64,000 nt of DNA from Anomaloglossus baeobatrachus (lineage: Eukaryota > Chordata > Amphibia > Anura > Aromobatidae), in NCBI RefSeq assembly GCF_048569485.1, contig NC_134357.1, positions 334,170,742 to 334,234,741 on the forward strand, read 5' to 3'. Shown here in pieces: positions 34,294-45,470 of this stretch. Position 1 is the stretch's first letter. Every line of letters begins with the position of its first letter. The translations under genes and the position numbers were made by a program. The notes under the pieces are model-generated. The model was not told the origin of the DNA. It saw only the letters and a list, made by a program, of their open reading frames with translations, and searched no databases.

Positions 34294-34919
34294 GGCTTGA
34301 TTCACACATAGCGACGTCACTGTTACGTCACCATTTTCTGTGATGTAACAGCGACCTTGTAAGTCGCTGTTATGATCGCTGCTTAGCTGTCAAACACAGC
34401 GACGCAGCAGCGATCATAACGTCGCTACATGTGCAGAGAGCAGGGAGACGCGCACACTGCTTAGCGCTGGCTCCTTGCTCTCCTAGCTACAGTACACATT
34501 GGGTTAATTACTTGATGTGTACTGCAGCTACATCTGCAGAGAGCAGGAGCCGGCACTGGCAGCGAGAGCGGCGGAGGCTGGTAATGAAGGTAAATATCGG
34601 GTAACCAGGGAAGGGGCTTCACTTGGTTACCCGATGTTTACAGCTTACCGCAGCTGCCAGATGCCGGCTCCTGCTCCCTGCTCGCTTCATTTCGTCGCTC
34701 TCTCGCTGTCACACACAGCGATCTGTGTGTCACAGCGGGAGAGCGCCTTTGAAGAAAACGAACCAGGGCTGTGTGTAACGAGCAGTGATCTCACAGCAGG
34801 GACCAGATCGCTGCTCAGTGTCCCACACAGCGAGATCACTAATGAGGTCACTGTCGCGTCACCAAAACAGTGACGTAGCAGCAATTTCGGTAGCGATCTC
34901 GCTATGTGTGAAGCACCCC
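34294..34919. mobile_element. TCACAC-type MITE (GCGACG family), copy 1
   Basis: A 626-bp element from GGCTTGATTCACACATAGCG to its inverse ending GTGTGAAGCACCCC, with TTA on both sides (34291-34293, 34920-34922). It has inner arms CAGCGACC/GGTAACC and no coding sequence. Relatives are at 41519-42198 and 56326-57058. Confidence 0.85.
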
Positions 34920-35157
34920 TTATACATACTATTTGCACTGGCCAAATACAGGTATTGGCTACCATCCTGCATATATAAAATTGTTGAATTTAGGTTGTGC
35001 CTACCTCTGTACCCTGCCTATATATTAAATATAGATAAGCTCTGTTCAGGGGGTCTATATTTGCTATCCATTGTCGCACTTTGTGTGTATACTACAACAC
35101 GCTAGCCCTGAGTAAGGTTTATACTCCCTGGCCTTGTCTAATTTACTGACGCTTTAA

Positions 35158-37116
35158 GGCTAGGTTCACACACTGCGTTTTTTGATGCTGCGTTTTTGTG
35201 GCAAAAACCGCACAAAAACGCACATTTTGCCGCGATTTGGTGCGTTTTTGCTCACTGCGTCTTTATGCGTTTTTTTTATCAGTGAATAAAAAAAAAAAAA
35301 AAAAAAAAAAAAAGAAAAGAGGGTCTGATGTCATTTCCTTCCTTAATATGTTCTTCATTCTCCACTAGTGTATGCAGGAGAGCAGACAGCTGCAGAACTA
35401 CAAGGCTCAGCATACTCCATCCAATAGTGTATGCAGGAGAGCAGACAGCAGCTGTCGAACTACAAGGCTCAGCATCCTCCTTCCAGGACTGTATGCAGGA
35501 TTTCTTTGCCCCCCCAAACAAAACAAAAAAATGACGTGGGCTTCGCCATATTTTTGTATGCTAGCCGGGTACAGCAGGCAGGTACGGGCTGCCCCCAACC
35601 CCCAGCTGCCTATTTGTACCCGGCTGGGAACCAAAAATATAGAGACGCCCTTTTTTTTTTTTTTTTAATTTCATGAATTTTATGAAATAAAAAAAAAAAA
35701 AAAAACGTGAGCTTCGCCTAATTTTTGTGTCTAGCCGGGTACAACTAGGCTGCTGGGGGATAGAATCCACAGTGCAGGTTGCCCATGCTTTCTGGGCACC
35801 CCCGCTGCGAATTGCAGTCCGCAGCCACCCCAGAAAATGGCGTTTTCATAGAAGCGCCATCTTCTGGCGCTGTATCCAACTTTTCCAGCTGCCCTGATGC
35901 CGGGTGGCTCACTGTGTAATAATGGGGTTAGGGCTAGCTGTATATTATCAGCTGGCCCTAAGCCCGAAATTCATGGTGTCACGCCAATATTAGACATGGC
36001 CACCATGAATTTCTAGTAAAGATAAAAAAACCACAACACAGAAAAATATTTTAATTAAAAATAAAACACAACACAATTAGTGACTCCATCTTTATTGAAA
36101 TAAAGAACCCCCCCTCAGCAGTAATCCTGGGTCAAGGGTCCCGCGCCGTCCAATCCGGATCCAATATCATCTGATCGGTTTGCTGGAGTGCAAAGCGATC
36201 AGATGATGTGTCAGGATCAAGTGCCTGAATCCCATCACACATCAACTGATTTGTATAAACGGCTTTTATACAATCAGCAGATGCATCGGTGCAAAAGAAA
36301 AAAAAACAAACAAAAAAAAAAACCTCACTTATGTGCTGATTACCGGCAGCTCCTAGAGAGAGTTTGATCCCGTCCGATCGCTGCAGGAGCTGCCGGTAAT
36401 CAGGGATAAAGTCTGACGCATCCGCTGATCGGTTAAACCGGCCGGGCGCTGGCGTCAGCCCGAGACTTACGATCAGCTGACGCGTCAGGTGACTGCATCA
36501 GGTGATCCATCGCCAGGTCCTGCAGGCATACGTACCCGGGGAGACTGCACACACACCCGGAGAGCGGCGGTACCGGGAGGAGATGGGAGCAGGCATGGCA
36601 CCGGGAGTCTGCAGACAGGTGAGTATGACTTTTTTTCTACTGTTCACTTTTGATTTCGCAGCCGCTTCCACCTCCTGCCCGAACATGGCGCCGCACGGCA
36701 GCATACATGCACAGGACGGGAGGTGGAAGCGGCGGTGACTGTACCGGGAGGATTCACGCTTCTATGTTTACTGACAGAAGGAATCCTCTTCCTGTACATG
36801 TCACTTTACTACCCACCTCCTGCGTTTATAGCTGCGTTTTTGGTCTTTGCTGCGTTTTGGTGCATTTCTATTTGCGTTTTTCAAAATCCCATTGCACTCA
36901 ATGGATGAAAAGCGCAGTGAAAAACGCGGTAATAATTGACATGCTGCGTTTTTGTGGCACCACAAAAACGCAGCTGAAAAAAAACGCTGTGTGCAGACAG
37001 GAAAAATGAAAACTCAGACTTTGCTGGGGAAGCAAAGTCATGCAGTTTTCTGAGCAAAACCGCACCCGAAAACTGCGCAAAAACGCCGCGAAAAACGCAC
37101 TGTGTGAACTTACCCC
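35158..37116. mobile_element. Long TCACAC-type element, non-coding
   Basis: It has ends GGCTAGGTTCACACACTGCG and ...CGCACTGTGTGAACTTACCCC with TTAA before the left end. About 2 kb, with internal blocks of dispersed-repeat style (CTAGCCGGGTACA repeated near 35560 and 35735; long A and T runs). Several small open frames exist, but none shows transposase motifs, so it would need a transposase from elsewhere. Confidence 0.65.
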
Positions 37117-37470
37117 AAGAGTGCCCTATATAGCTGTGACTTTAATCCTGTGACCTAAGGGGCCTTACAGCCTTCTCTCTTGTCCGATTTACCATCGGAT
37201 GTTGATTATATGTGCACATTTTACGGTACCTTAACCGCATTTTTGATAATATTACTGTGCATGTTGCATAGCAGGCCGCATTATTTCTTTATTTGGTACC
37301 TATAAGAGGGGCGTTGAATAATATTGATCTATTTGTGTATCTACTATCAATGTTTTTTGGCTTGGGAATGCATGTCTGTTTTTAGTGTTTTTAATTGTCA
37401 CTTTATGTGCCTTCACTCCCAGTGTGGAGATCCGTGTATTGTCCTTTTGTAATAAAGATTTCACTTTTAC

Positions 37471-38214
37471 ATAACAATCTTCTTGTGATCCCTTTATAGG
37501 TATACTCCTTTTCTTCTCTTCTCATGGTTTATGCTACTGTATACCTGGAGATCCCATAAGGTGGTGCCCTTCCCTCTTAAACATACATTGCTTTTTACAC
37601 AGCAGCTATTGGGTGTCTTACATTATAGACACAAATCATTTACAGCTCACTGCCATGTAGCTTTTCTGCATTCCCTTAAAAAGGGGTTTTCCAGTTTCGG
37701 AAAACCCCTTTCCGAAGGCACAGTTTGTTTATCTAAAATTAATAAACTAAACTTTACTCACCTTTACTGGGTCCAGCACTAAATCATTACCACTGCTCTC
37801 TGTGGCTATTACGGTCTGCAGCATTGACAGAGCCACTGTGGTCACCAATTGGCTGAAGTGCTGTTGACATGTCAGCACTGCCAACCATATTACGGTATCT
37901 TTTTTGAGGAGACCAGTCAACGATCTACTGGGTAATAGGGCCTCCTGACAGCAAATGTTAGGGAAAGAGAATAGGACAGTAGTACTTTAAATCAAGGGTG
38001 TCTAAGGGTGACCTCTCACCCTCATGGTTGTAAGGGATGGCTGTTGGCTGAATAAATATCTACTGTAATGTGTATGGCCAGCCTTGGACCATGAATTTTG
38101 GAAGCATGGCACCAGTCTGAATATGGATCCTGAGGTCTATACCAACCACAGGTCTTCTGACCCCAAATTCAACAGCTTAATATGCAAATAAAAGGCTGCC
38201 AAGTACAAGAAAGA
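37471..38214 (-). other. Intron spacer
   Basis: At 37676-37714 TTAA is followed by AAAGGGGTTTTCC and its inverse, resembling one end of a TTAA-type MITE. Otherwise nothing recognised. Confidence 0.35.
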
Positions 38215-38349
38215 AGTTGATAGACACGGCACTTCCAGGGTGGTGCTCAAGTAGGGTCCAAATCGGTCTCAAGTAGATGTAGAAACATGGCACTCAAGAT
38301 CAATGTGAATAGGGTCTTTTATTGTGAAGAACTTGTAGGACCAGCACAA

Positions 38350-38385
38350 GCACAGACATTTCAGTCAAAAGATCTTTATCAGTGC
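38350..38385 (-). ncRNA. Hammerhead ribozyme-like motif, minus arm
   Basis: On the minus strand: box I CTGATAA (38376-38382; consensus CTGATGA), a short stem II region AGATCTTTTGACT, an intact GAAA (38359-38362), then TGTC as a possible cleavage site and TGTGC. Stem I is weak (GCA/TGC). Confidence 0.5.
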
Positions 38386-38482
38386 CGCTGCAGATAGTCC
38401 TCAGAAAGTATTAGTAGCTTGGCAAACGGCTTAGCCAGCTACGCAGTTTGCCAAGTTGCTATACTCTGAGGACCCTCTGCAC

Positions 38483-38519
38483 GTACACTGATGAAGGTCT
38501 ATGACCAACACATCTGTAC
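38483..38519 (+). ncRNA. Hammerhead ribozyme-like motif, plus arm
   Basis: Stem I GTACA (38483-38487) pairs with TGTAC (38515-38519). Box I is the exact consensus CTGATGA (38488-38494). Stem II GGTC/GACC (38496-38499, 38503-38506) closes a TAT loop. The box II position reads AACAC instead of GAAAC, and ATC (38512-38514) sits at the cleavage-site position. All helices are present; box II suggests loss of activity. Confidence 0.6.
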
Positions 38520-38906
38520 TTGTGCTGGTACTACAAGTTCTTCACAGTAAAAGACCCCTATTTCACATTGATCTTGAATGCCAAGTTTCTACACCAAGTT
38601 TAAGAAAGGACACTGGTGACCAGTTTGGCAATCTGGGTCCATACTAGGATCATGAATGATGGAAGTATGAAACTGGCTTTAGGTCCCTTTAACAATGATG
38701 CTAGTAAGAGCGGTTTGAGACGTCTAAAGTAAATAACTGGCTACAGCGGTCACATGGGCAGAAAAGCACAATCACAGCAGATTTTTGCGGGGTACTGAAA
38801 AAAAAAACCAGTGAATTTAGCAGAGGAGTCTAATTTGATGTAATTTTGCACTATTTATAATTATGATGTTGGGAAAACCTCTAAACTACACATCAGGTAT
38901 ACTTAC

Positions 38907-39059
38907 ATTTCTATCAGGAGTCTCACTCAATGCCCAAGCATTGGCCTTGAGCTGGAAGAGTTCATCAAATTTCATGCTAATATCTTCTATGGAAAGCTGC
39001 AACAGGTCCCAAAATCCTGCAAGGTCCTGTGCTGATGGACGTGGGTTTGAGTTAGGGTT
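38907..39059 (-). CDS. dlgap4: DLGAP exon, GKAP homology domain
   Basis: A 153-nt exon (51 codons, phase 0 at both ends) encoding NPNSNPRPSAQDLAGFWDLL, then SIEDISMKFDELFQLKANAW and SETPDRN. This is part of the C-terminal GKAP homology helical domain conserved in all DLGAP proteins. The acceptor is TTTCTAG at 39060-39066 and the donor GTAAGT at 38901-38906. It joins CEQNL from the 53615-53706 exon and EIKRPPPP of the last exon, as in other vertebrate DLGAP4 proteins (known for the family). Its introns are long: 14.6 kb upstream and 7.8 kb downstream in the transcript, both filled with transposons. Confidence 0.92.
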
Positions 39060-40370
39060 CTAGAAACGAGGAAGAAAGTGTCATTTTTTTGTTCTTTATA
39101 TTAATTCCTTTTCCTAAATTTCAGCTAGACAAAACATTAATAAAACATTTAACATGCTGAGACTTTTACATCCCCCTCAGCACAGGGAGATCAGCTGTGC
39201 AGGTCAAAAGCCACTCTTATAGATTTGTGCCACATATACATCAGTTTGCCAGGGGTTGTAAATGTCCCCAGAGTCTCCGGCCCCTTTAACACTTCTCCAG
39301 CTCTGATCCCGACACCAATATCTCCAGAGTGTATTTCTATGCAGCGGTCTCGCTCAGGTGAGGAGAGCCGCTGGGCAGTCCATGCATTCCGATGCAATCT
39401 TCAGGAAGCAATACAGCAGTCTGACTGAATCACTGACACCCGGCACAGAGGTGTGGGTGGAAATATGGGCAGGGGAAAAGGGTAAATATTCATTTCCATT
39501 AACACATGTCCCAATCATTGATGCCGGCGCAGAGGGTTGAGCGAGGGGAAGGGAGTGAATATTCATTTTCCATTAACGGGACAACCCAATCATAGATGCC
39601 AATACAAAATAGAAGACATCCTTTGAAAAATAAGCCCTAGTCCATCTTTTGGAGCCACAATTATTAGAAGACCCTGCCCAATTTCCGGAGCTGTGGTGCT
39701 CTTCCTCCTTCATGTCTTTCAACAATACAGGTTTAGACATTACTTTTACATATGGGATAGACCCTCACTCCCCCTTTAAAATTACTTTTACATATGGTTA
39801 TTTTAAAGGGGGAGTGAGGGTCTATCCCATAAGTACTGTAAACCTACCTAGACACTGGAATACACAACATTTTGGTTGTCAAAATGGCCACAGCTTTATT
39901 TAAATCACAGGATTAAAAATTTAAGAAGATAAATCACAGTAGGAGTCAGGAGAAGTGCTAGTACATTGGAATTCACAAGTCCTGTCATATCCTGGGCTGT
40001 CGGACATACAGCACCAGGCCAGACAATCAAAGAGGGGTGCGCACACACTGGCTTGCTATTCAAGCATAGCCAGTAAACTTTCACAGCACCAATGACCCCA
40101 TTATACTCACTCCTGTGCTTAACCACCGTGCCCGCCCCTGATTGCCATTACGACATTCTTCATCAGGCTGGCCACCAATGCTGAGCCGGTTCACCATGAG
40201 GTTTTACATCCTCTGTTAATATATTGGTCCACCGTAACTTGTCTGCAACTTACACCTGACTTCTACCCAGCAAAGCTGTGACGAGTTATAAATTCCAAGC
40301 CCATGATGACACTTTAACAATTTTTTTTTTCTTATAAATTTAAAAAATCTATTTCAATTTTGTAGACTTA
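39060..40370. other. Intron spacer with a small foldback at 39728-39850
   Basis: At 39728-39850 the arms CATATGGGATAGACCCTCAC and GTGAGGGTCTATCCCATA, separated by a short spacer, form a near-perfect hairpin, probably a small MITE. The rest is non-coding; overlapping short open frames at 39191-39566 on both strands are chance. Confidence 0.5.
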
Positions 40371-40374
40371 TAAG

Positions 40375-40805
40375 TAGATGCACCTGCAAAAGCATTAAGA
40401 AAGGGACTAAACTTGGCAAAGCTCTGACTCACAAGGAGTCATCCTACAGTGCTGAGGAAAGTAAAAGAACTCCTGTGGAGGAAACCTCTAAAGAACCATG
40501 GCTGAAGGATTGGCCTTCTTTTAGGCTTAGAAGCGTAATGCCAACATTAACTCTTTATAGCCATGACAGAATTGGACAATGTATGAGATATACAAAAAGG
40601 TTGATTGACATCATGGTTGGAAGAATAGAAGGAACAAGGTGAAGAGGAAGACCAGTAGCCCAATGGCTTGATACAATCAAGAAATCAGTGGAGAAAACAC
40701 CGGTGGACATATCTAGGCTTGCATAAGATTGATCTTCCTACAGAGCGTTCGTCCATCAAGTAACCATGGCTAGAGATCAAGCTGAAGGCTGTTAAATAAT
40801 AATTC
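40375..40805 (+). pseudogene. LINE reverse-transcriptase C-terminal fragment
   Basis: The plus strand encodes RGRPVAQWLDTIKK followed by SVEKTPVDISRLA and, after two stops, YRAFVHQVTMARDQ. The pattern RGRP..W.D.I ... W/YR..VH.VT is the usual C-terminal end of non-LTR retrotransposon ORF2 proteins. Only this tail, with internal stops, is present; upstream sequence to 40375 may belong to it. It is a dead 5'-truncated insertion within the dlgap4 intron. Confidence 0.7.
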
Positions 40806-41515
40806 AGCAAATAAAATAAGGCATTCTTCACTATACAAATGGTTAAATAAAGAGTTGTAGGATAGTGATTATATAAGGTTTCCTCCAGATACATCCTCTT
40901 TATAAGCATCACCCTCCTAGTAAGACACCAGGTACAGACATACCGAGACCCTGAATCTTCCTTTCTTAATGTCTACACAGCTATACAAGTAAAAGCTACA
41001 GGAGTTATAGTTCCTGCCCTCCCAAACTCATGTTCCCCTTCCTTAGCTCCAGGGGTGTCCATTATTTCCAAGACATACACATGGGTTAATCAGTACATGA
41101 GTCATGTCTTCAATGACAGAAGTACAGTATCCTGTAAAACTGGTCTACTGAGTTATCGGATAATATAAGGTACCAGAAACCTAAGCAATAAGTTGCATTG
41201 TATATAACAGTAATTAGAAGCTCCTGTTTGCAGCTGTTAGATATAATATTACGGAATTGCATTGTAAGCGATCATTACTAGAACTGCTCATTTTACAAGG
41301 GGGAGCAAATATGACAAGCAGCCTACAGGAGAGAAATCCTGCAAACAAAGAACACAGATTAATGTCCTGCTGATCCAGTTAATTGGTGGCTGGCTAAAAA
41401 GAAAAAAAAAAAAACAAAAAAAGAAAAAACCAAAAACCCACTAGCTAAGAGGTTGGGCTTTTCAATCTTTTGTCCTTCAGCAAACAGAACAGAGGGGGGG
41501 ATGCTTCTGCTAAAG
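40806..41515. other. Intron spacer
   Basis: No gene or repeat boundary recognised. An A-rich run lies at 41398-41440. Confidence 0.4.
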
Positions 41516-41518
41516 TAA

Positions 41519-42198
41519 AGGTGGTGTCACACATAGCGACGACAACGACGTCGCTGCTAAGTCACCATTTTCTGTGACGTAGCAGCGACGTCTCGTCGCT
41601 GTGTGTGACATCCAGCAACGAGCTGGCCCCTGCTGTGAGGTCGCCGGTCGTTGCTGAATGTCCTGCTTAATTTTTAGCTCATCGCTTTCCCGCTGTGAAG
41701 CACACATCGCTGTGTGTGACAGCGAGAGAGCGACAAACTGAAGCGAGCAGGGAGCTGGCGTCTGGCAGCCTGCGGTAAGCTGTAACCACGGTAAACATCG
41801 GGTAACCAAGAAGCCCTTTCCTTGGTTACCCGATATTTACCTTAGTTACTAGCGTCCGCCACTCTCACGCTGCCAGTGCCGGCTCCCTGCATACGTAGCT
41901 GGAGTACACATCGGGTAATTAACCCGATGTGTACACTGGCTAGGAGTGCAGGGAACAGGGCTGCCAGTGCCGGCTCATGAGAGCGGCGGACGCTAGTAAC
42001 TAAGGTAAATATCGGGTAACCAAGAGAAGTGCTTTCCTTGGTTACCCGATATTTACCTTAGTTACGCTTCGCTGCTGGCTGGGGGCTGGTTGCTGGTTAG
42101 ATCTACCTGTTTGACAGGTCACCAGCGACCATGTAACGACGCAGCAGCGATCCTGATAAGGTCAGATCGCTGCTGCGTCGCTATGTGTGACACCACCT
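41519..42198. mobile_element. TCACAC-type MITE (GCGACG family), copy 2
   Basis: A 680-bp element with ends AGGTGGTGTCACACATAGCG and CGCTATGTGTGACACCACCT. TAA lies on the left (41516-41518) and TTA on the right (42199-42201). Inner arms TCGGGTAACCAAG/CTTGGTTACCCGA are repeated. No coding sequence. Confidence 0.85.
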
Positions 42199-42201
42199 TT
42201 A

Positions 42202-42972
42202 GTTGTCTTACAGCTAGACACAGGACAGTGAAACAAAAGGAGGACTATGGCTGAGCTCCTGAGAGTTAAATTGATGGGATTCTGTCAGCCCAAACTGATC
42301 GTATAAAACTAAGCACATGGCCTTGTAGAGTATATTGCCCCTATGAAGAAGAAAAAAATAAAATAAAATATGCATTAAGTGTTCTAATCACTACCTCCAT
42401 TTTGTGGAAACGTAAATTTGGTGATCTAAGCCAATTAGGGTGCTAGGAACATCACTGGCATACCCAAGAGGCTCAGTGCACTACTCCGCCCACCGGTTTT
42501 GCATGCCCCATCACTGGTGATTTACATCATTGGCGTGCCTGCGCTTTCTGTACACACAGCGCTTACTCCAGGCATGTCAGCTCTATCACTAATAAGTCAG
42601 GATGGGCATGCTAAACTAGTAGACGGAATGGTGGACTGACCCTCGTGGCCATGCTAGGTTGCTCTGAGCACCCCAAGCAAATAGGATTAAAGTGTCAGTT
42701 TCTGAAGTATTGAGGCAGCAATTAGAATAATAACAGGACAAAATTCATAGTGGCTCTATATGCCCTCGGGGCTCTATGATTAAGTTATACAGTTCCTTTG
42801 GGCTGACAAACTCCATATAAAAAGGAGGAATTGCAAAAAATGTGTATTTTTGTACCTTTTTAATAAGTTTTTTTATTTTTTTAATTTCCATCTTCTGTCT
42901 ACAATGTAGCTTTTAACAACATTATTTCATGAAAGGGTCACTCAAAGAAAGCCAAATGCAACATATTAAGAC
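42202..42972. other. Intron spacer
   Basis: Nothing recognised. Confidence 0.4.
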
Positions 42973-43200
42973 TAGGGATGATCGAATACCTCATATTTGG
43001 CTTCGCGAATATCCGACGAATAGGTCGCCGCTATGTGAATATTCGATGCGCAATGTAAGTCTATGGCATGCCCAAATAGTTCCGAACAGTTATTCGGGTT
43101 TCCCATAGACTTGCATAGCGAATCGAATATTTGCGAATAGTGGCGACCTAGTCGGCAAATATTCGCAAAGCCGAATATTTGAGGTATTCGATCATCTCTA
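42973..43200. mobile_element. Palindromic MITE
   Basis: A 228-bp near-complete palindrome with ends TAGGGATGATCGAATACCTC and GAGGTATTCGATCATCTCTA and inner GAATATTCG units. No target duplication was matched and there is no coding sequence. Confidence 0.8.
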
Positions 43201-43439
43201 AGTTGTATGTAGAATACAATTTGTCAGCATCATCGTAACACCGTACAGAGCAAGAGGCCATCTTATACCAAGCATTAACAAGTATTGTATAAAAGGTCTT
43301 CAGGATTGTACACCACATAAAAACAAGATCTCAGGATTCATTCCGGAAATCCGGCTGTGTGACAAGTGATTTGATAGATTGCCACACGTGTGTTATAGCT
43401 CATTACACCACAACAATAGATGTACACTAGAAGACGTGG

Positions 43440-43538
43440 ATTTTTCCAAGGCTGGTCTCAATACTGCCGAGGGCCTAAAAGTGCTAGTCTGAGGAAAAGA
43501 AACATTCATAGCAGTCTTGAGACCAGCCTTGGAAAAAT
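43440..43538. repeat. Small foldback
   Basis: The arms TTTTTCCAAGGCTGGTCTCA and GAGACCAGCCTTGGAAAAA enclose about 50 bp, probably a short MITE. The sequences on both sides are non-coding. Confidence 0.65.
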
Positions 43539-43836
43539 ACTATTTAGATCTGTTTCACACATGGCGATATGACAATTACTTTTTTTATCCCCTTTCATTC
43601 TGAATGTTTTTAGCACCATTTTCTAAGATGTATAACTTTGTCGGTGAAGCAATGTATTCACTTGTCCTTTGTCTAACAAGTTCGTCTACTTAATACCATT
43701 TTGGGATACATATGATGTTCTGATTTTTTGATAGAGACTCTGCCACTGGCAAATGTCCATTTTTTACCCCCTCAAAAAAAAAAAAAAAAAAAAAAAAGCT
43801 AGAGTGGTGGTTTTCAGTGCTGGAGTGGCGCTTTAA

Positions 43837-44298
43837 GGCTGGGATCACACTGGCATGTAGCATTAGATGTTGGAGAATTGAAGGTTATATGTTAATGACA
43901 CTTGGCGCAAACTTTGCTGAGCATGAACAGACTGTCATTTACTGTGCTCAGATTTTCTCATATGAGAAAATGGGATCACAAGTACGAAAATAAAAAGGGA
44001 GATTACAATCTCCATCTTCCCCATTGCCACCCTGCGTATATCGGACTGCACTTGGATGACATCTGAGTGCAGTCCAATCTTTCACTTGCAGCCATAGACT
44101 TGAATGGGTGCATGTGATGCTAGATACGCAGTATGCAGCAATTTTATTTCTCTTGCCGAATTGGCAGGATAAAAAAAAATAAAAAAAAAAACGAAAAACT
44201 GATCGGCACTGCTCAATAGTATGCTATTGGAGCTAGTGCTATTCGATAAAATATTGGATAGCACTCGTCTGGTTTATACGCAAATGTGAGCACACCCT
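43837..44298. mobile_element. TCACAC-type MITE, diverged
   Basis: The left end is GGCTGGGATCACACTGGC and the right end is GCAAATGTGAGCACACCCTG. TTTAA precedes the left end. It sits beside a fragment GTGCTGGAGTGGCGCTTTAA (43815-43836) that is one end of the 60783-61180 MITE family. Confidence 0.6.
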
Positions 44299-44967
44299 GA
44301 ATTTAAGTCCACTGCCCCATCAAATACTCACCTTGTTTTGTAGATTTTGTGTAATGAGTGAAGTTTTCTTGTAATCATAGCTTTGTGCATGGAAGGGGTG
44401 GTGGGGGGGGGGGGGCTGGGCTGTGGATAGGGTCTACAGCTCTGACTCTGCCCCTCCGCTGACTCTCGTGTCTATTGACTTCCTAGTTTAAAATTTCGCA
44501 CTGCGCTGTCCTTATCCACAGACAGCGCTGGAGCACATTTTTTTTTTGTCAGGAAATCAGAGACAATTGCACTCTGAAATGCTAAAAGCATGAAAACCAT
44601 GAATATGAAAGACTATAGACATGCACTACTGCTAAAGAAAATTCAAGAAAAAATTGTGATATTTAGCATACAAAAATAACCATTTTTAGATCTGCCCTGT
44701 AGCCATGTCAAGGCATCTCTCGTATCCTCAGTACCTACTCTATATTGCAGCTTCTCTCTGGGTTTAAGAACCTACAGTGTATGGGCAAGTAGGAACCTGC
44801 CATAGAGAATAAAATCACCTGTGGCTAGCGGTATGCCTTGACGTGACTACTGGGCAGATATAAAAAATGGCCGTTTTTGTATGTTAAATATCTCAAATTT
44901 TTTTTCTTGATTGCCTTTAGCAGTAATGCATGTCTAGATTCTTACATTCATTGTTTTCATTCTTTAA
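44299..44967. other. Intron spacer with a G-run
   Basis: An uninterrupted run of 13 G lies at 44403-44415, flanked by shorter G-runs (GGGGTGGTG and CTGGGCTG). It could form a quadruplex. Otherwise nothing. Confidence 0.5.
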
Positions 44968-45470
44968 GGATGCTTTCACACATCCGTTATTTCCTGTGCA
45001 GCACAATCCGGCGCGTTGCAGAAAACGCAACAGTTTTTTTTTTGCCATCGGTTGCAGTTTATTTGCATAGACTTAAATTAGTGCCGTATTGTGCCGCATG
45101 GGCTTGCGTTCCGTCCGGTTTTTGCTGTATGCGGCAGATTTAGCCGATGCGGCGGCCAGATGGAACGTTGCCTGGCACGTTTTTTTGTCCGGCAAAAAAA
45201 CCGCATCGCACCGCATCTGTGCCGATGCGGCGCGATTTGCAATGCATGCCTATGGATGCCGCATGCGGCAAAAACCGCATCCGGCCGCCGCATGCGTTTT
45301 TTTTACCACTGCACATGCTCAGTAGCCTGCCGCAAGCGGGAAAAAAACGAACGGGCTTCATGTAAAAAAAAAAACGTATGCAAAGGATGCGGTATTGTCG
45401 CCGCATCCGTTGCATAGGTTTTCGAGCCGGATTGGCCGGCTCTGCTAAAACCGGAGGTGTGAAAGCAGCC
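44968..45470. mobile_element. TCACAC-type MITE (CCGCAT family)
   Basis: A 503-bp element with ends GGATGCTTTCACACATCCG and CGGAGGTGTGAAAGCAGCC, flanked by TAA (44965-44967, 45471-45473). It is rich in ATGCGGC/GCCGCAT units, so six-frame open frames overlap on both strands; none is a gene. Confidence 0.85.

Larger units (their letters stand above)
33565..37470 (+). repeat. Dispersed repeat with hammerhead-like motif (Penelope-type candidate), split by two MITEs
   Basis: The repeat sequence carries a hammerhead-like core at 33965-34005 and ends around TAATAAAGATTTCAC (37450). It is interrupted by 34294-34919 and 35158-37116; the text on either side is of the same AT-rich narrative. No coding remnant of a reverse transcriptase was found, so the Penelope-like assignment is inferred from the ribozyme-like motif only. 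The left boundary is a guess. Confidence 0.4.
38215..38600. repeat. Foldback repeat with two opposed hammerhead-like motifs
   Basis: Two arms of about 170 bp are inverted copies of each other: AGACACGGCACTTCC / AAGTTTCTACACC outer parts, and ACTTGTAGGACCAGCACAAG against CTTGTGCTGGTACTACAAG. Each arm carries a hammerhead-like core (38350-38385 minus, 38483-38519 plus). Penelope-like elements are known to carry hammerhead motifs in repeats that can be inverted; the assignment here is inference. Confidence 0.6.

Noticed and set aside
45078-45417. Six overlapping open frames on both strands
   Set aside because: They are in a palindromic MITE rich in GCCGCAT units; stop codons are rare there by composition.
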